Part shown: positions 40,087 through 47,963 of the stretch, in pieces
How the letters are laid out: each line of letters begins with the position of its first letter
Numbering within the stretch: the stretch's first letter is position 1
NCBI GenBank assembly: GCA_964449675.1
Contig: CAYVAR010000004.1
Location: 1-57,184, forward strand
Direction: 5' to 3'
Length of the DNA stretch: 57,184 bases
From: CAYVAR01 sp964449675
GTDB taxonomy: Bacteria; Patescibacteriota; Microgenomatia; UBA10105; UBA927
Notes under the pieces: generated by a model
What the model was told of the DNA's origin: nothing
What the model saw: only the letters and a program-made list of their open reading frames with translations
Databases searched by the model: none
Position numbers and translations under genes: made by a program

Positions 40087-41385
40087 ATGACAATTGCTTT
40101 TATCGGTCATGGATATGTAGGACTTGTTACCGCTTCTGTATTTGCGGATCTTGGTAATACGGTGTGGGTGGTGGGGAGAACAAAAGAAAAAATAGCGAAA
40201 CTCAATAAAGGTATTTCGCCTTTTTACGAGCCAGGCTTAGAAGAGCTCGTTAAGAGGAATATAGGGGCAAATCGATTATTTTTTACGCTTGATTATAAAG
40301 TTGCTGTCGGACCTTCGGAAATAATTTTTATTTGTGTCGGCACGCCTCCTAAACCAAACGGTGAAGCGGACCTTACCAACGTGTGGGATGCTGCAAAAAA
40401 CATTGGAAAACATCTTACGGGATATAAAGTGGTTGTGACCAAAAGTACTGTTCCACCTGGGACGAATAAGAAAATTACTGAAATAATTGACCGTGTTAAA
40501 TCACAAGGAGCATCATATGCGATAGCGTCGGTTCCAGAATTTTTACGAGAGGGTTCTGCGATATCAGATACGAACCATCCTGATAGAGTGGTGATCGGGA
40601 CTACATCAGATCGAGCACAAAATTTACTACTTGAATTGCATAAACCTATTGATGGTAAAACAGTACTATGCAATGTTGAAACTGCAGAGCTTATCAAGTA
40701 TGCATCAAACGCATTCTTATCAACCAAGATTTCTTTTGCCAATGCGATATCAATTCTTTCAGAAAAAGTTGGCGCCGATGTCGAACGGGTTTTGGAAGGG
40801 GTAGGTCTTGATCGGCGAATCGGCAGAAATTTTTTATATCCAGGTGTTGGATACGGTGGCAGTTGCTTTCCTAAGGACATAAAAGCACTCATTGCTATTG
40901 CCGATTCACAAGGGTACGATTTTAGCTTACTGAAAGCTGTTGATATGATAAATAAATCTATGATAGAAGGCTTTGTCGATAAGATCGTGCAACATTTTGG
41001 CGGAAGTGTAAAGGGGAAAACAATAGCTATATTAGGATTATCATTTAAACCAGACACCGATGACATGAGAGAGGCACCATCAGTTGTGATAATTAAAAAT
41101 TTATTAAATCTTGGAGCGAAGGTAACAGCGTATGATCCTGTATCTATAGAAAACGCAAAACAGGTTCTACCAAAAAACATAAAATTTGCTAAAAATCCAT
41201 ACGAAGCAGCACGCGGGGCTAGTGCTGTTGCGATTATCACAGAGTGGAATGAATTTCGTCAACTTGATTTAGTGACACTTGCAAAAGAGTTAAAGGAAAG
41301 AATATTGTTTGACGGAAGAAATATTTATGAACCAGCACGTGTCAAAGCTCTTGGTTTTGTGTATTATGGTGTTGGAAGAATGTAA
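40087..41385 (+). CDS. ugd: UDP-glucose 6-dehydrogenase family protein
   Basis: Nucleotide-sugar dehydrogenase of 432 residues oxidising UDP-glucose to UDP-glucuronate in two NAD steps. The Rossmann motif is IAFIGHGYVGLVTASVFADLG, then FICVGTPPKPNGEADL, STVPPGTNKKI, PEFLREGSAI, and the thioester Cys C260 in GVGYGGSCFPKDIKAL. The C-terminal domain has LGLSFKPDTDDMREAPS. ATG 40087 fits the family; an upstream TTG (40054) lies in the repeat. A UDP-ManNAc dehydrogenase is the main alternative, but GGSCFPKD with PEFLREGSA favours UDP-glucose. Confidence 0.93.
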   Translation: MTIAFIGHGYVGLVTASVFADLGNTVWVVGRTKEKIAKLNKGISPFYEPGLEELVKRNIGANRLFFTLDYKVAVGPSEIIFICVGTPPKPNGEADLTNVWDAAKNIGKHLTGYKVVVTKSTVPPGTNKKITEIIDRVKSQGASYAIASVPEFLREGSAISDTNHPDRVVIGTTSDRAQNLLLELHKPIDGKTVLCNVETAELIKYASNAFLSTKISFANAISILSEKVGADVERVLEGVGLDRRIGRNFLYPGVGYGGSCFPKDIKALIAIADSQGYDFSLLKAVDMINKSMIEGFVDKIVQHFGGSVKGKTIAILGLSFKPDTDDMREAPSVVIIKNLLNLGAKVTAYDPVSIENAKQVLPKNIKFAKNPYEAARGASAVAIITEWNEFRQLDLVTLAKELKERILFDGRNIYEPARVKALGFVYYGVGRM

Positions 41386-41403
41386 ACAAAATAAGGAGGA
41401 ATA

Positions 41404-42363
41404 ATGAAAGAAAAACGGTCGCTCATCACGGGTATTGCAGGATTTGCTGGAAGCCATCTAGCTGAACTTCTTTTATCTAAAAGACACGAAGTATATGGTC
41501 TATGCCGTCCCAGAAGTAAGACAGACAATATAGAATCTATTAAAACAAAACTTCACCTTGAGGATGCAGACCTATTGGACTCCCATAGCCTCTATTCGAC
41601 AATTGCGCGAATAAAACCTGATTATATTTTTCATCTTGCGGCTCAATCGTTTGTACCAACATCATGGGTATCTCCGTCGGTTACCCTAGAAGTGAATGTC
41701 GTTGGTACCGGAAATTTGTTTGAAGCGGTTCGACAGGTAAATATTAATCCGGTGATCCAGATAGCGTGTTCATCGGAAGAATACGGGCTCGTTCACCCAG
41801 ACGAAATCCCAATCAAAGAAACTAATCCACTGCGTCCACAAAGTCCTTATGCAGTATCTAAGGTTGCGATGGATTATTTAGGATATCAATATTTTTGTTC
41901 GTACAAAATGCGCATTGTGAGAACTCGGGGATTTAACCACACAGGACCCAGGCGTGGTGAAACATTTGTGACAAGTAATTTCGCTAAGCAGATTGCACTT
42001 ATAGAAAAAGGAAAGCAAGATCCGGTAATCTCTGTCGGAAGCCTAGAGAGTTCACGAGATTGGACTGACGTTCGCGACATGGTGCGCGGATATCTTATGG
42101 CTGTGGAAATGTGTGATCCAGGAGAGGTTTATAATATTTGTACGGGTACTGGAGTTACAATCAGCGATATGCTCACTAAGCTGTTATCTATTAGCAAAAC
42201 TAAAGTAGAAATAAGAACCGATCCGTCACGAATACGACCCTCTGATGTGCCGGTACTTGTCGGAGATAATAGAAAATTTGTAAAAAAGACTGGATGGAAG
42301 ACAGAAATTCCATTTGAAAAAACCATGGAAGATCTCCTTAACTACTGGCGCGAACGGGTTTAG
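41404..42363 (+). CDS. GDP-mannose 4,6-dehydratase / reductase family protein
   Basis: Extended SDR of 319 residues. The NAD(P) motif is ITGIAGFAGSHLAELL, FHLAAQSFVPTSWVSP follows, the catalytic site is SSEEYG with YAVSK (Y149, K153). The sequence NHTGPRRGETFVT mixes the RRGETFVT motif of dehydratases (Gmd) with the NHTGP of reductases (Rmd), and the C-terminal RIRPSDVPVLVGDNRK and FEKTMEDLLNYWR are common to both. GDP-mannose is the likely substrate, leading to GDP-6-deoxy sugars such as rhamnose or fucose. AAGGAGGA lies 3 nt before the ATG, one of few strong ribosome sites in this locus. Confidence 0.88.
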   Translation: MKEKRSLITGIAGFAGSHLAELLLSKRHEVYGLCRPRSKTDNIESIKTKLHLEDADLLDSHSLYSTIARIKPDYIFHLAAQSFVPTSWVSPSVTLEVNVVGTGNLFEAVRQVNINPVIQIACSSEEYGLVHPDEIPIKETNPLRPQSPYAVSKVAMDYLGYQYFCSYKMRIVRTRGFNHTGPRRGETFVTSNFAKQIALIEKGKQDPVISVGSLESSRDWTDVRDMVRGYLMAVEMCDPGEVYNICTGTGVTISDMLTKLLSISKTKVEIRTDPSRIRPSDVPVLVGDNRKFVKKTGWKTEIPFEKTMEDLLNYWRERV

Positions 42364-42370
42364 GTTACCT

Positions 42371-43480
42371 ATGAATGTCGCCATTATATTGCCCACATAT
42401 AACGAGCGGGAGACGATATTAATCCTTCTTGATAGACTCAAACAGATTTCAAAAACTATTCCCCGTCATGCATTTCATTATCTTGTCATTGATGATAATT
42501 CTCCCGATGGAACCATATCTCTTGTCAAAGAATACCAAAAAAAACATAAAAATGTATCACTTCTCATGGGACCAAAACTTGGCCTTGGACTCGCATTACT
42601 TCGCGGGATGAAACACAGTATAAGTGAGCTTCACGCTAATATTATCATTCAAATGGATGCTGATCTTTCCCATGATCCTTCGGCTATACCTGCATTTATT
42701 GATGCGATAGAAAATGGAAGCGACTTTGCCGTGGGGAGTCGATATATTCGTGGTGGTTCAATACCTGAAAATTGGGCACCTCATCGAAAACTTTTTAGCA
42801 TTGTGGGCAATGCGATCGTCCGATTTGGCTTGGGATTTCCTCGTGTCCACGATTGGACCGGAGGATACCGCGCATACATCCCAAAGTATGTCCATGCTCT
42901 CGAAAAAGAAATTTCTGCTTATTCCGGTTATGTATTTCAGATTGCATTCCTCCATAAATCAATCCTACTGGGCGCTTCTGTTAGAGAAATTCCTATTCAT
43001 TTTACAGATAGAAAATTTGGCCATTCAAAGATTGCTCCCTCTGAATATATTAGAAATGTTTTTTGGTATGTGGGACGAGAGAGATTTCTATCTCTTACGA
43101 AAGGAAGTTTTGTGAAATTTTTGGTTGTCGGAACAATCGGATTTTTTATTAATACTATTATCCTTGAATTATTCGTCCGCGCAAGATTTCATCCCGCAGT
43201 GGGTAGCGCCATTGGAGCAGAGACGTCTATTATTTCTAATTTTTTCTTAAATAATACCTGGACTTTCCATTCTCGGTCGATCGAACGCTCACAGCAAATA
43301 GTGAAATTGTTGCAATTTAATGGAACATCTCTCGGAGCGCTCCTTATTCAAGCTGGATCAGTATTTACAGGAACACATTTATTTGGAGTAGAGACATACA
43401 GACTGTACTATGTGATAGGAGTAGGCATAGGGTTAACATATAACTATCTTATGTATTCAAAAGTTATTTGGAAAAAATGA
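42371..43480 (+). CDS. Dolichol-phosphate-mannose-synthase-like GT2 fused to GtrA
   Basis: Protein of 369 residues. The N-terminal GT-A domain (about 1-235) has IILPTYNERETI, LVIDDNSPDGT, LGLGLALLRGM and the metal motif QMDADLSHDP, very close to DPM1. The C-terminal domain (about 253-369) is GtrA-like with four helices, FVKFLVVGTIGFFINTIILEL at its start. It makes polyprenyl-phosphate mannose (or glucose) and may help move it across the membrane. It would feed the GT-C enzymes here. Start ATG 42371 is 7 nt after the preceding stop. Confidence 0.92.
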   Translation: MNVAIILPTYNERETILILLDRLKQISKTIPRHAFHYLVIDDNSPDGTISLVKEYQKKHKNVSLLMGPKLGLGLALLRGMKHSISELHANIIIQMDADLSHDPSAIPAFIDAIENGSDFAVGSRYIRGGSIPENWAPHRKLFSIVGNAIVRFGLGFPRVHDWTGGYRAYIPKYVHALEKEISAYSGYVFQIAFLHKSILLGASVREIPIHFTDRKFGHSKIAPSEYIRNVFWYVGRERFLSLTKGSFVKFLVVGTIGFFINTIILELFVRARFHPAVGSAIGAETSIISNFFLNNTWTFHSRSIERSQQIVKLLQFNGTSLGALLIQAGSVFTGTHLFGVETYRLYYVIGVGIGLTYNYLMYSKVIWKK

Positions 43481-43520
43481 CAAGAAAATGGTTGGACGGT
43501 TACATGGCTAGATGGTCAAA

Positions 43521-43552
43521 ATCTAGCCATCTAGCCATCTAGCCATCTAGCC
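43521..43552 (+). repeat. Four tandem ATCTAGCC units ending at a start codon
   Basis: Four exact 8-nt copies fill 43521-43552, directly followed by ATG 43553. An inverted copy, GGCTAGAT, lies at 43506-43513. The run ends exactly where the coding sequence begins; TAG codons prevent it from being coding upstream in two frames. Copy number could vary by slippage and alter translation. Confidence 0.7.
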
Positions 43553-45124
43553 ATGAAGAGACACTCTAAATATATTCAAACAGTATTACTTATTATCATC
43601 CTTATCGTAGCTTCCTATTTGCGTCTTTTTAATATTTCAGGGTACATGACGTTTCTTGGCGATGAGGGTAGAGACGTTTTAATCGTTAAGCGTATGATTG
43701 TCGATCATAAACTTACACTTTTGGGACCAACTGCATCAGTGGGAGGATTTTTCATGGGGCCAATTTATTACTACTTCATGGCTCCTTTTTTATGGGTTTT
43801 TAATTTAGATCCGACTGGTCCCGCGGTTATGGTTGCCCTTTTTGGGGTTGCAACCGTGTATCTAGTATATAAAACAGGAAAGCAGTTCTTCAACGAATAT
43901 GTTGGTCTCGTTGCCGCTTCTCTTTATGCACTTTCCCCAATAACGATAGCCTATTCGCGATCTTCATGGAATCCTAATCTTGTCCCGTTTTTTTCACTAA
44001 TCGTTATTTACAATCTATGGCGTGTTGTTGCAAAGAATCAGTGGCGGTCTATGGTCTGGGTTGGTATTGCCCTAGGTGTTGGGTTGCAGCTTCATTATCT
44101 ATTTTTTTTCCTTATGATCACCGTTTTCGTATGGTTTTTCATCATGGGACGATCACTGCAATATATCAAATATTACGGACTCGCTATCGTTGGTTTTACT
44201 ATTGGCTATTCATTATTCCTCGCTTTTGAACTGCGTCATGGATTTCCGAACACCCAATCGATATTTCGATTCATTTTAGAAGGAAAAGATACCGGATTTT
44301 CTCTCGCTTCATTTTTGAGTACTATTATAGATGTTGTTTTCCGACTCTTCGGTCGACTCGTTCTTCGTCTTCCTCAAGGTGAAATCTGGAATCAGTTTCC
44401 AGGCTGGCAAATGTCTTCATGGATAAACGGAACATATGGCATGATCGTATTATCTACCGTATGCGTTGGATTAAGTGTTTATATATATAAACGAAACAAA
44501 ATATCGAGACTCTTTTCATTTAATATTTCAAACGATTGGTTCGTCGCATCTGTACTGCTTCTTGTCTGGCTTACTGTGCCACTCATCCTTTTTGGACTTT
44601 ATCGACGGGCAATTTATGATTATTACTTTGGGATATTTTTTCCGCTACCGTTTTTATTTGTTGGTATTTTCTTGTGGTTTGTCAGCAGAATGAGATATGG
44701 ATATATACTTTCCAGTGTGCTATTGGGAGGTCTTTTGTATCTCAATTGGCAGGGCAGACCGTTTTTGTATCCGCCCAATAATCAACTTGCTCAAACTAAG
44801 CGCATCGCACAAGTTGCTTATGAAAAAACGAATGGTAAACCGTACAATTTTGCACTCATAGCTGATCGCAATTCAGATCACGCCTTTCGTTATTTTTTTG
44901 AAATTTGGGGCAATATACCGGTGACTATAGAAAATGAGCAAAAAGACCCGCAGCGAAAAACCGTTACTGATCAGCTTATCGTCATGTGTGATAATTATAA
45001 TTGTCAACCACTCGGACATCCATTATGGGAGATAGCTGGATTTGGCAGAGCAGAGATAGTGGGTTCTTGGGATGTGCCGTTTGTGCGTATCTATAAACTT
45101 GTTCATTATGAAGAAGGTGTTTAA
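43553..45124 (+). CDS. ArnT/PMT-like GT-C membrane glycosyltransferase
   Basis: Membrane protein of 523 residues with about 10-12 helices. Helix 1 (about 10-28) is followed by the acidic first loop YMTFLGDEGRDVLI, where GT-C enzymes carry a catalytic Asp/Glu. Other features are GPIYYYFMAPFLW, YALSPITIAYSRSSWNPN, and a soluble C-terminal tail after residue about 400. It probably transfers a sugar from polyprenyl phosphate to an external acceptor. It is preceded by the tandem ATCTAGCC run and followed after 5 nt by a GT2 gene that could make its donor. Confidence 0.82.
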   Translation: MKRHSKYIQTVLLIIILIVASYLRLFNISGYMTFLGDEGRDVLIVKRMIVDHKLTLLGPTASVGGFFMGPIYYYFMAPFLWVFNLDPTGPAVMVALFGVATVYLVYKTGKQFFNEYVGLVAASLYALSPITIAYSRSSWNPNLVPFFSLIVIYNLWRVVAKNQWRSMVWVGIALGVGLQLHYLFFFLMITVFVWFFIMGRSLQYIKYYGLAIVGFTIGYSLFLAFELRHGFPNTQSIFRFILEGKDTGFSLASFLSTIIDVVFRLFGRLVLRLPQGEIWNQFPGWQMSSWINGTYGMIVLSTVCVGLSVYIYKRNKISRLFSFNISNDWFVASVLLLVWLTVPLILFGLYRRAIYDYYFGIFFPLPFLFVGIFLWFVSRMRYGYILSSVLLGGLLYLNWQGRPFLYPPNNQLAQTKRIAQVAYEKTNGKPYNFALIADRNSDHAFRYFFEIWGNIPVTIENEQKDPQRKTVTDQLIVMCDNYNCQPLGHPLWEIAGFGRAEIVGSWDVPFVRIYKLVHYEEGV

Positions 45125-45129
45125 ATGTT

Positions 45130-45882
45130 ATGAAAAATATATATCTGTCTGTGGTAATTCCAGCATTCAATGAAGAAACCAATATTCGTTTAGGCGCTCT
45201 TGATAAGGTATCCCGTTATTTAGAGCGACAAACGTATTCATGGGAAGTCATCATTGTCAATGATGGGAGTAATGATAAAACGCGAGATCTTATTAGCGAA
45301 TTCAAAGAAAAAAATTCACATTTCCGTATCATACATAATCCTCATCAGGGGAAGGCTGCAACGGTGATAACTGGTGTCCTTGAGGCAAAAGGAGATGTTA
45401 TTCTATTTACTGATTTAGATCAAGCGACGCCAATAGACCAAGTTGAAAAACTACTTCCGTGGTTTGAAAGGGACCTTGATATCGTCATAGGATCACGCTT
45501 CGCAAAACGGGAAGGAGCGCCATGGTTACGGCGATTTATGGCTCGTGGTTTTATGCTGCTTCGGCGCATTGTTTTGGGTATATCTGGGATACAAGATACG
45601 CAATGTGGATTTAAAGCATTTCGAAAGGATGTTGCAAAAAAGATATTCCAACGACTTAAGCTCTATGGACATATGCATTCAGTAAGCGGTTCTATGGTAA
45701 CTGCCGGCTTTGATATTGAGCTATTATATATTGCAAAAAAGCTCGGCGTGAAAATTAAAGAAGTGCCCGTTGAGTGGCATTATGTAGAAACCCGTCGGGT
45801 CAACCCATTGAAAGATTCCTGGCAGGGATTTATGGATATAGTGACTATACGTATAAACTCCTGGAAAGGGGTATATCGGTAA
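45130..45882 (+). CDS. Dolichyl-phosphate-glucosyltransferase-like GT2
   Basis: GT-A enzyme of 250 residues. SVVIPAFNEETNI, VIIVNDGSNDKT, HQGKAATVITGVLEAKGD and FTDLDQATP (DxD) match DPG/Alg5-type synthases; IQDTQCGFKAF and VPVEWHYVE are the C-terminal signatures of the group. It transfers glucose or a related hexose to a polyprenyl phosphate on the inner leaflet. The gene lies between two GT-C genes that could use the product. Confidence 0.9.
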   Translation: MKNIYLSVVIPAFNEETNIRLGALDKVSRYLERQTYSWEVIIVNDGSNDKTRDLISEFKEKNSHFRIIHNPHQGKAATVITGVLEAKGDVILFTDLDQATPIDQVEKLLPWFERDLDIVIGSRFAKREGAPWLRRFMARGFMLLRRIVLGISGIQDTQCGFKAFRKDVAKKIFQRLKLYGHMHSVSGSMVTAGFDIELLYIAKKLGVKIKEVPVEWHYVETRRVNPLKDSWQGFMDIVTIRINSWKGVYR

Positions 45883-45913
45883 TTGTTGACGATGCGTTTA
45901 GTGATACTCGTTC

Positions 45914-47077
45914 ATGCAAAAAAAAGATTATCCATCTCGTCTCCTTATCATCTTGTACGTTTTTGCCGCGATATCTCTCTTTTTATTCTCCTATACACAA
46001 GTAGATTTGAATTTGACTCTCTCTCGCGTCAGTGTTTTTCAAACGATTGAGAAGTCGTTTCAATATATTGGCTATTTCAGACGTCCTCTGGCAACAAGTC
46101 TTTTTATCGGAATTCTTGCAGTTTTTTATTTTTTGTATTGGTATATGCTACACGTAATAAACAAAAGGAATATATCAGAAAAGTTTTTCTGGAACGTAGT
46201 TTTTGTCATCACCGCCATACTTCTCTTTTCTTATCCGGCATTTTCTTATGATTTTTTTAACTACATGTTTACCGCAAAAACCGTCCTTGTCTACCACAAG
46301 AACCCCTACGACGTCATTCCACTCCAGTTTGCCGGTATAGAGCCGTGGCTTACATTTATGCGTTGGACTCATCTGCCGAGTGCGTATACGCCACTTTGGA
46401 TACTATTGACTTTGCCCGCTTATCTTTTAGGATTTGGAATTTTTCTTTTAACGTTATTTAATATAAAGCTTTTGGTTATCGGGTTTTATTTGTTGACCAT
46501 CTGGGGGATCGGAAAGATTCTTGAATTTAAGGATGAAAAGCGGAAAGTATTTGGAATGGCAATATTTGCTCTCAATCCGCTTATCATTATTGAAAGCTTG
46601 GTCAGCAGTCACAATGATATCGTGATGATGGGAATTGCGATGGTCGCTGTGGTGGTGTATTTGCAGAAAAAAAAGCTTCGCTCGTTTTTCCTTCTTGCGA
46701 TTTCGGCTTCCCTGAAGCTCATGACTATATTTCTTATCCCAGTCTATTTGCTGAAATGGAACAGGCTCTATGCCCTTATTGCGATCGTCACGGGGTTTAT
46801 CCTCGTAATTTTTCAGCGTGAAGTACTGCCGTGGTATTGGGTATGGGTGATGCCGTTTGTGGCGCTTTTGCCTGAGCGAAAGAGCATTACGGTTATCGCA
46901 GCCGGTGTGTCCCTTGGCCTCCTTCTTCGCTATGCACCCTTTCTTTACTATGGCAATTATGACTCGCCCGTGCCTACCATCAAGTTTTGGGTAACGCTCA
47001 CACCTATCGCAGTATCTCTTTGTTTCCTTCTTATTTTCAGATTGAGAGATCGCAGGTCAAAGATACCTTCAAAATAG
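45914..47077 (+). CDS. GT87-like membrane mannosyltransferase
   Basis: Membrane protein of 387 residues with about 10 helices. Features seen are an aromatic loop FSYDFFNYMFTAKTVLVYHKNPYDVIP (with the Asp typical of GT-C enzymes), the PSAYTPLWILLTLPAYL segment, and FALNPLIIIESLVSSHNDIVMMG, a pattern of polyprenyl-phosphate-mannose-dependent transferases. The exact family is uncertain. It starts 31 nt after the DPG-like gene and ends against a converging methyltransferase gene with a 35-nt gap. Confidence 0.75.
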   Translation: MQKKDYPSRLLIILYVFAAISLFLFSYTQVDLNLTLSRVSVFQTIEKSFQYIGYFRRPLATSLFIGILAVFYFLYWYMLHVINKRNISEKFFWNVVFVITAILLFSYPAFSYDFFNYMFTAKTVLVYHKNPYDVIPLQFAGIEPWLTFMRWTHLPSAYTPLWILLTLPAYLLGFGIFLLTLFNIKLLVIGFYLLTIWGIGKILEFKDEKRKVFGMAIFALNPLIIIESLVSSHNDIVMMGIAMVAVVVYLQKKKLRSFFLLAISASLKLMTIFLIPVYLLKWNRLYALIAIVTGFILVIFQREVLPWYWVWVMPFVALLPERKSITVIAAGVSLGLLLRYAPFLYYGNYDSPVPTIKFWVTLTPIAVSLCFLLIFRLRDRRSKIPSK

Positions 47078-47112
47078 AACTTGCTATATAGTCGTAATTC
47101 TAGCTTACATGG

Positions 47113-47898
47113 TTAGTGAAGCAGTTTCATGGGATCACCTTTTGGCTTCTTGCACACGGCAACAAGTCCCAAACCCAATGGCAAATCAATCCAGTTGAGC
47201 AGATGTAATTCCAATGTAAGAACAAAAGAAACAAAAGCATTAAGAGGGAATGGAAGTTTTGTAAGCGGTGAGCTATACGATGTTGTTTTTTTCATTTTCT
47301 CCCATACAAAAGCCGCAAGAGCGGGAGGAAGTAATATAAGATTTATATAAGAGAGGCGTTTGATCGAAAATCCCACACCTTGCAATCTCTTTTTAAGAAC
47401 ATCATATGTATACCGCTCTCGAGTATGAGTTTTCGCATCGCATGTTCTACGCAGCCAATTCACTGATGGGACTCGCAACACAAGGAGTCCACCAGGTTTA
47501 AGAACCCGAATAAATTCTCTGAGAGCTTTTATATCATCTACAACAGCTTTATGATAAATAACATCAATACTTGCGACTATATCAAATGTATTATCTTTGA
47601 AAGGAATACTTTCAACTGACGCTTTTCTCACCCTTACACCACGCCTCCTGCTAAAAGAGAGAGCATGAGGGTGTATATCAATACCCGTAACAGTGCCAAA
47701 TTGACTCAATTTTTTTGCAAAAAGCCCTGTACCACAACCAGCATCAAGAATAATATTGTTACTATTTTTTTTAGTATATCGCGCTATAAGAGAAAGAAGA
47801 ATTTTATGATTTGCCTGATAGTAAAAATGCGTTTCTTCATTCTCAAAGATTGTCTTATACTCAGAGCTTTCCACGGTATTTCCTACCTTCATCACCAT
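47113..47898 (-). CDS. SAM-dependent class I methyltransferase
   Basis: Methyltransferase of 261 residues. Motif I is ILDAGCGTGLFAKKL, motif II VTGIDIHPHALSF, post-I IPFKDNTFDIVASIDVIYH, and VLKPGGLLVLRVPS is motif IV/V. An additional C-terminal region (about 175-250) is hydrophobic and may sit at the membrane. It may methylate a glycan sugar or lipid, given the locus, but the acceptor is unknown. Only this gene of the glycan locus is on the minus strand. Start is ATG 47898 or 47892; TGGTACAAT lies right at the start. Confidence 0.85.
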   Translation of the reverse strand: MVMKVGNTVESSEYKTIFENEETHFYYQANHKILLSLIARYTKKNSNNIILDAGCGTGLFAKKLSQFGTVTGIDIHPHALSFSRRRGVRVRKASVESIPFKDNTFDIVASIDVIYHKAVVDDIKALREFIRVLKPGGLLVLRVPSVNWLRRTCDAKTHTRERYTYDVLKKRLQGVGFSIKRLSYINLILLPPALAAFVWEKMKKTTSYSSPLTKLPFPLNAFVSFVLTLELHLLNWIDLPLGLGLVAVCKKPKGDPMKLLH

Positions 47899-47925
47899 TG
47901 TACCAAATACTTGTCAAATGCCCGT

Positions 47926-47955
47926 TTGTCTCACTCACTTGTATTTAGGTATAAT
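47926..47955 (+). promoter_or_regulatory. Promoter of the PMT-like gene
   Basis: TTGTCT (47926-47931), 18-nt spacer and a perfect TATAAT (47950-47955), 8 nt before ATG 47964. It is the best promoter in the window and gives a leaderless message. It starts a second glycan transcript after the reversed methyltransferase gene. Confidence 0.65.
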
Positions 47956-47963
47956 CGATATAT

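Noticed and set aside
40293..41240. A 315-residue minus-strand gene opposite the UDP-glucose dehydrogenase
   Set aside because: It mirrors codons of the plus gene, shows no family motif, and lies wholly inside a well-supported gene.
43521..43552. Start of a CRISPR array
   Set aside because: The units are 8 nt, exact and without spacers, so they are a simple tandem run.
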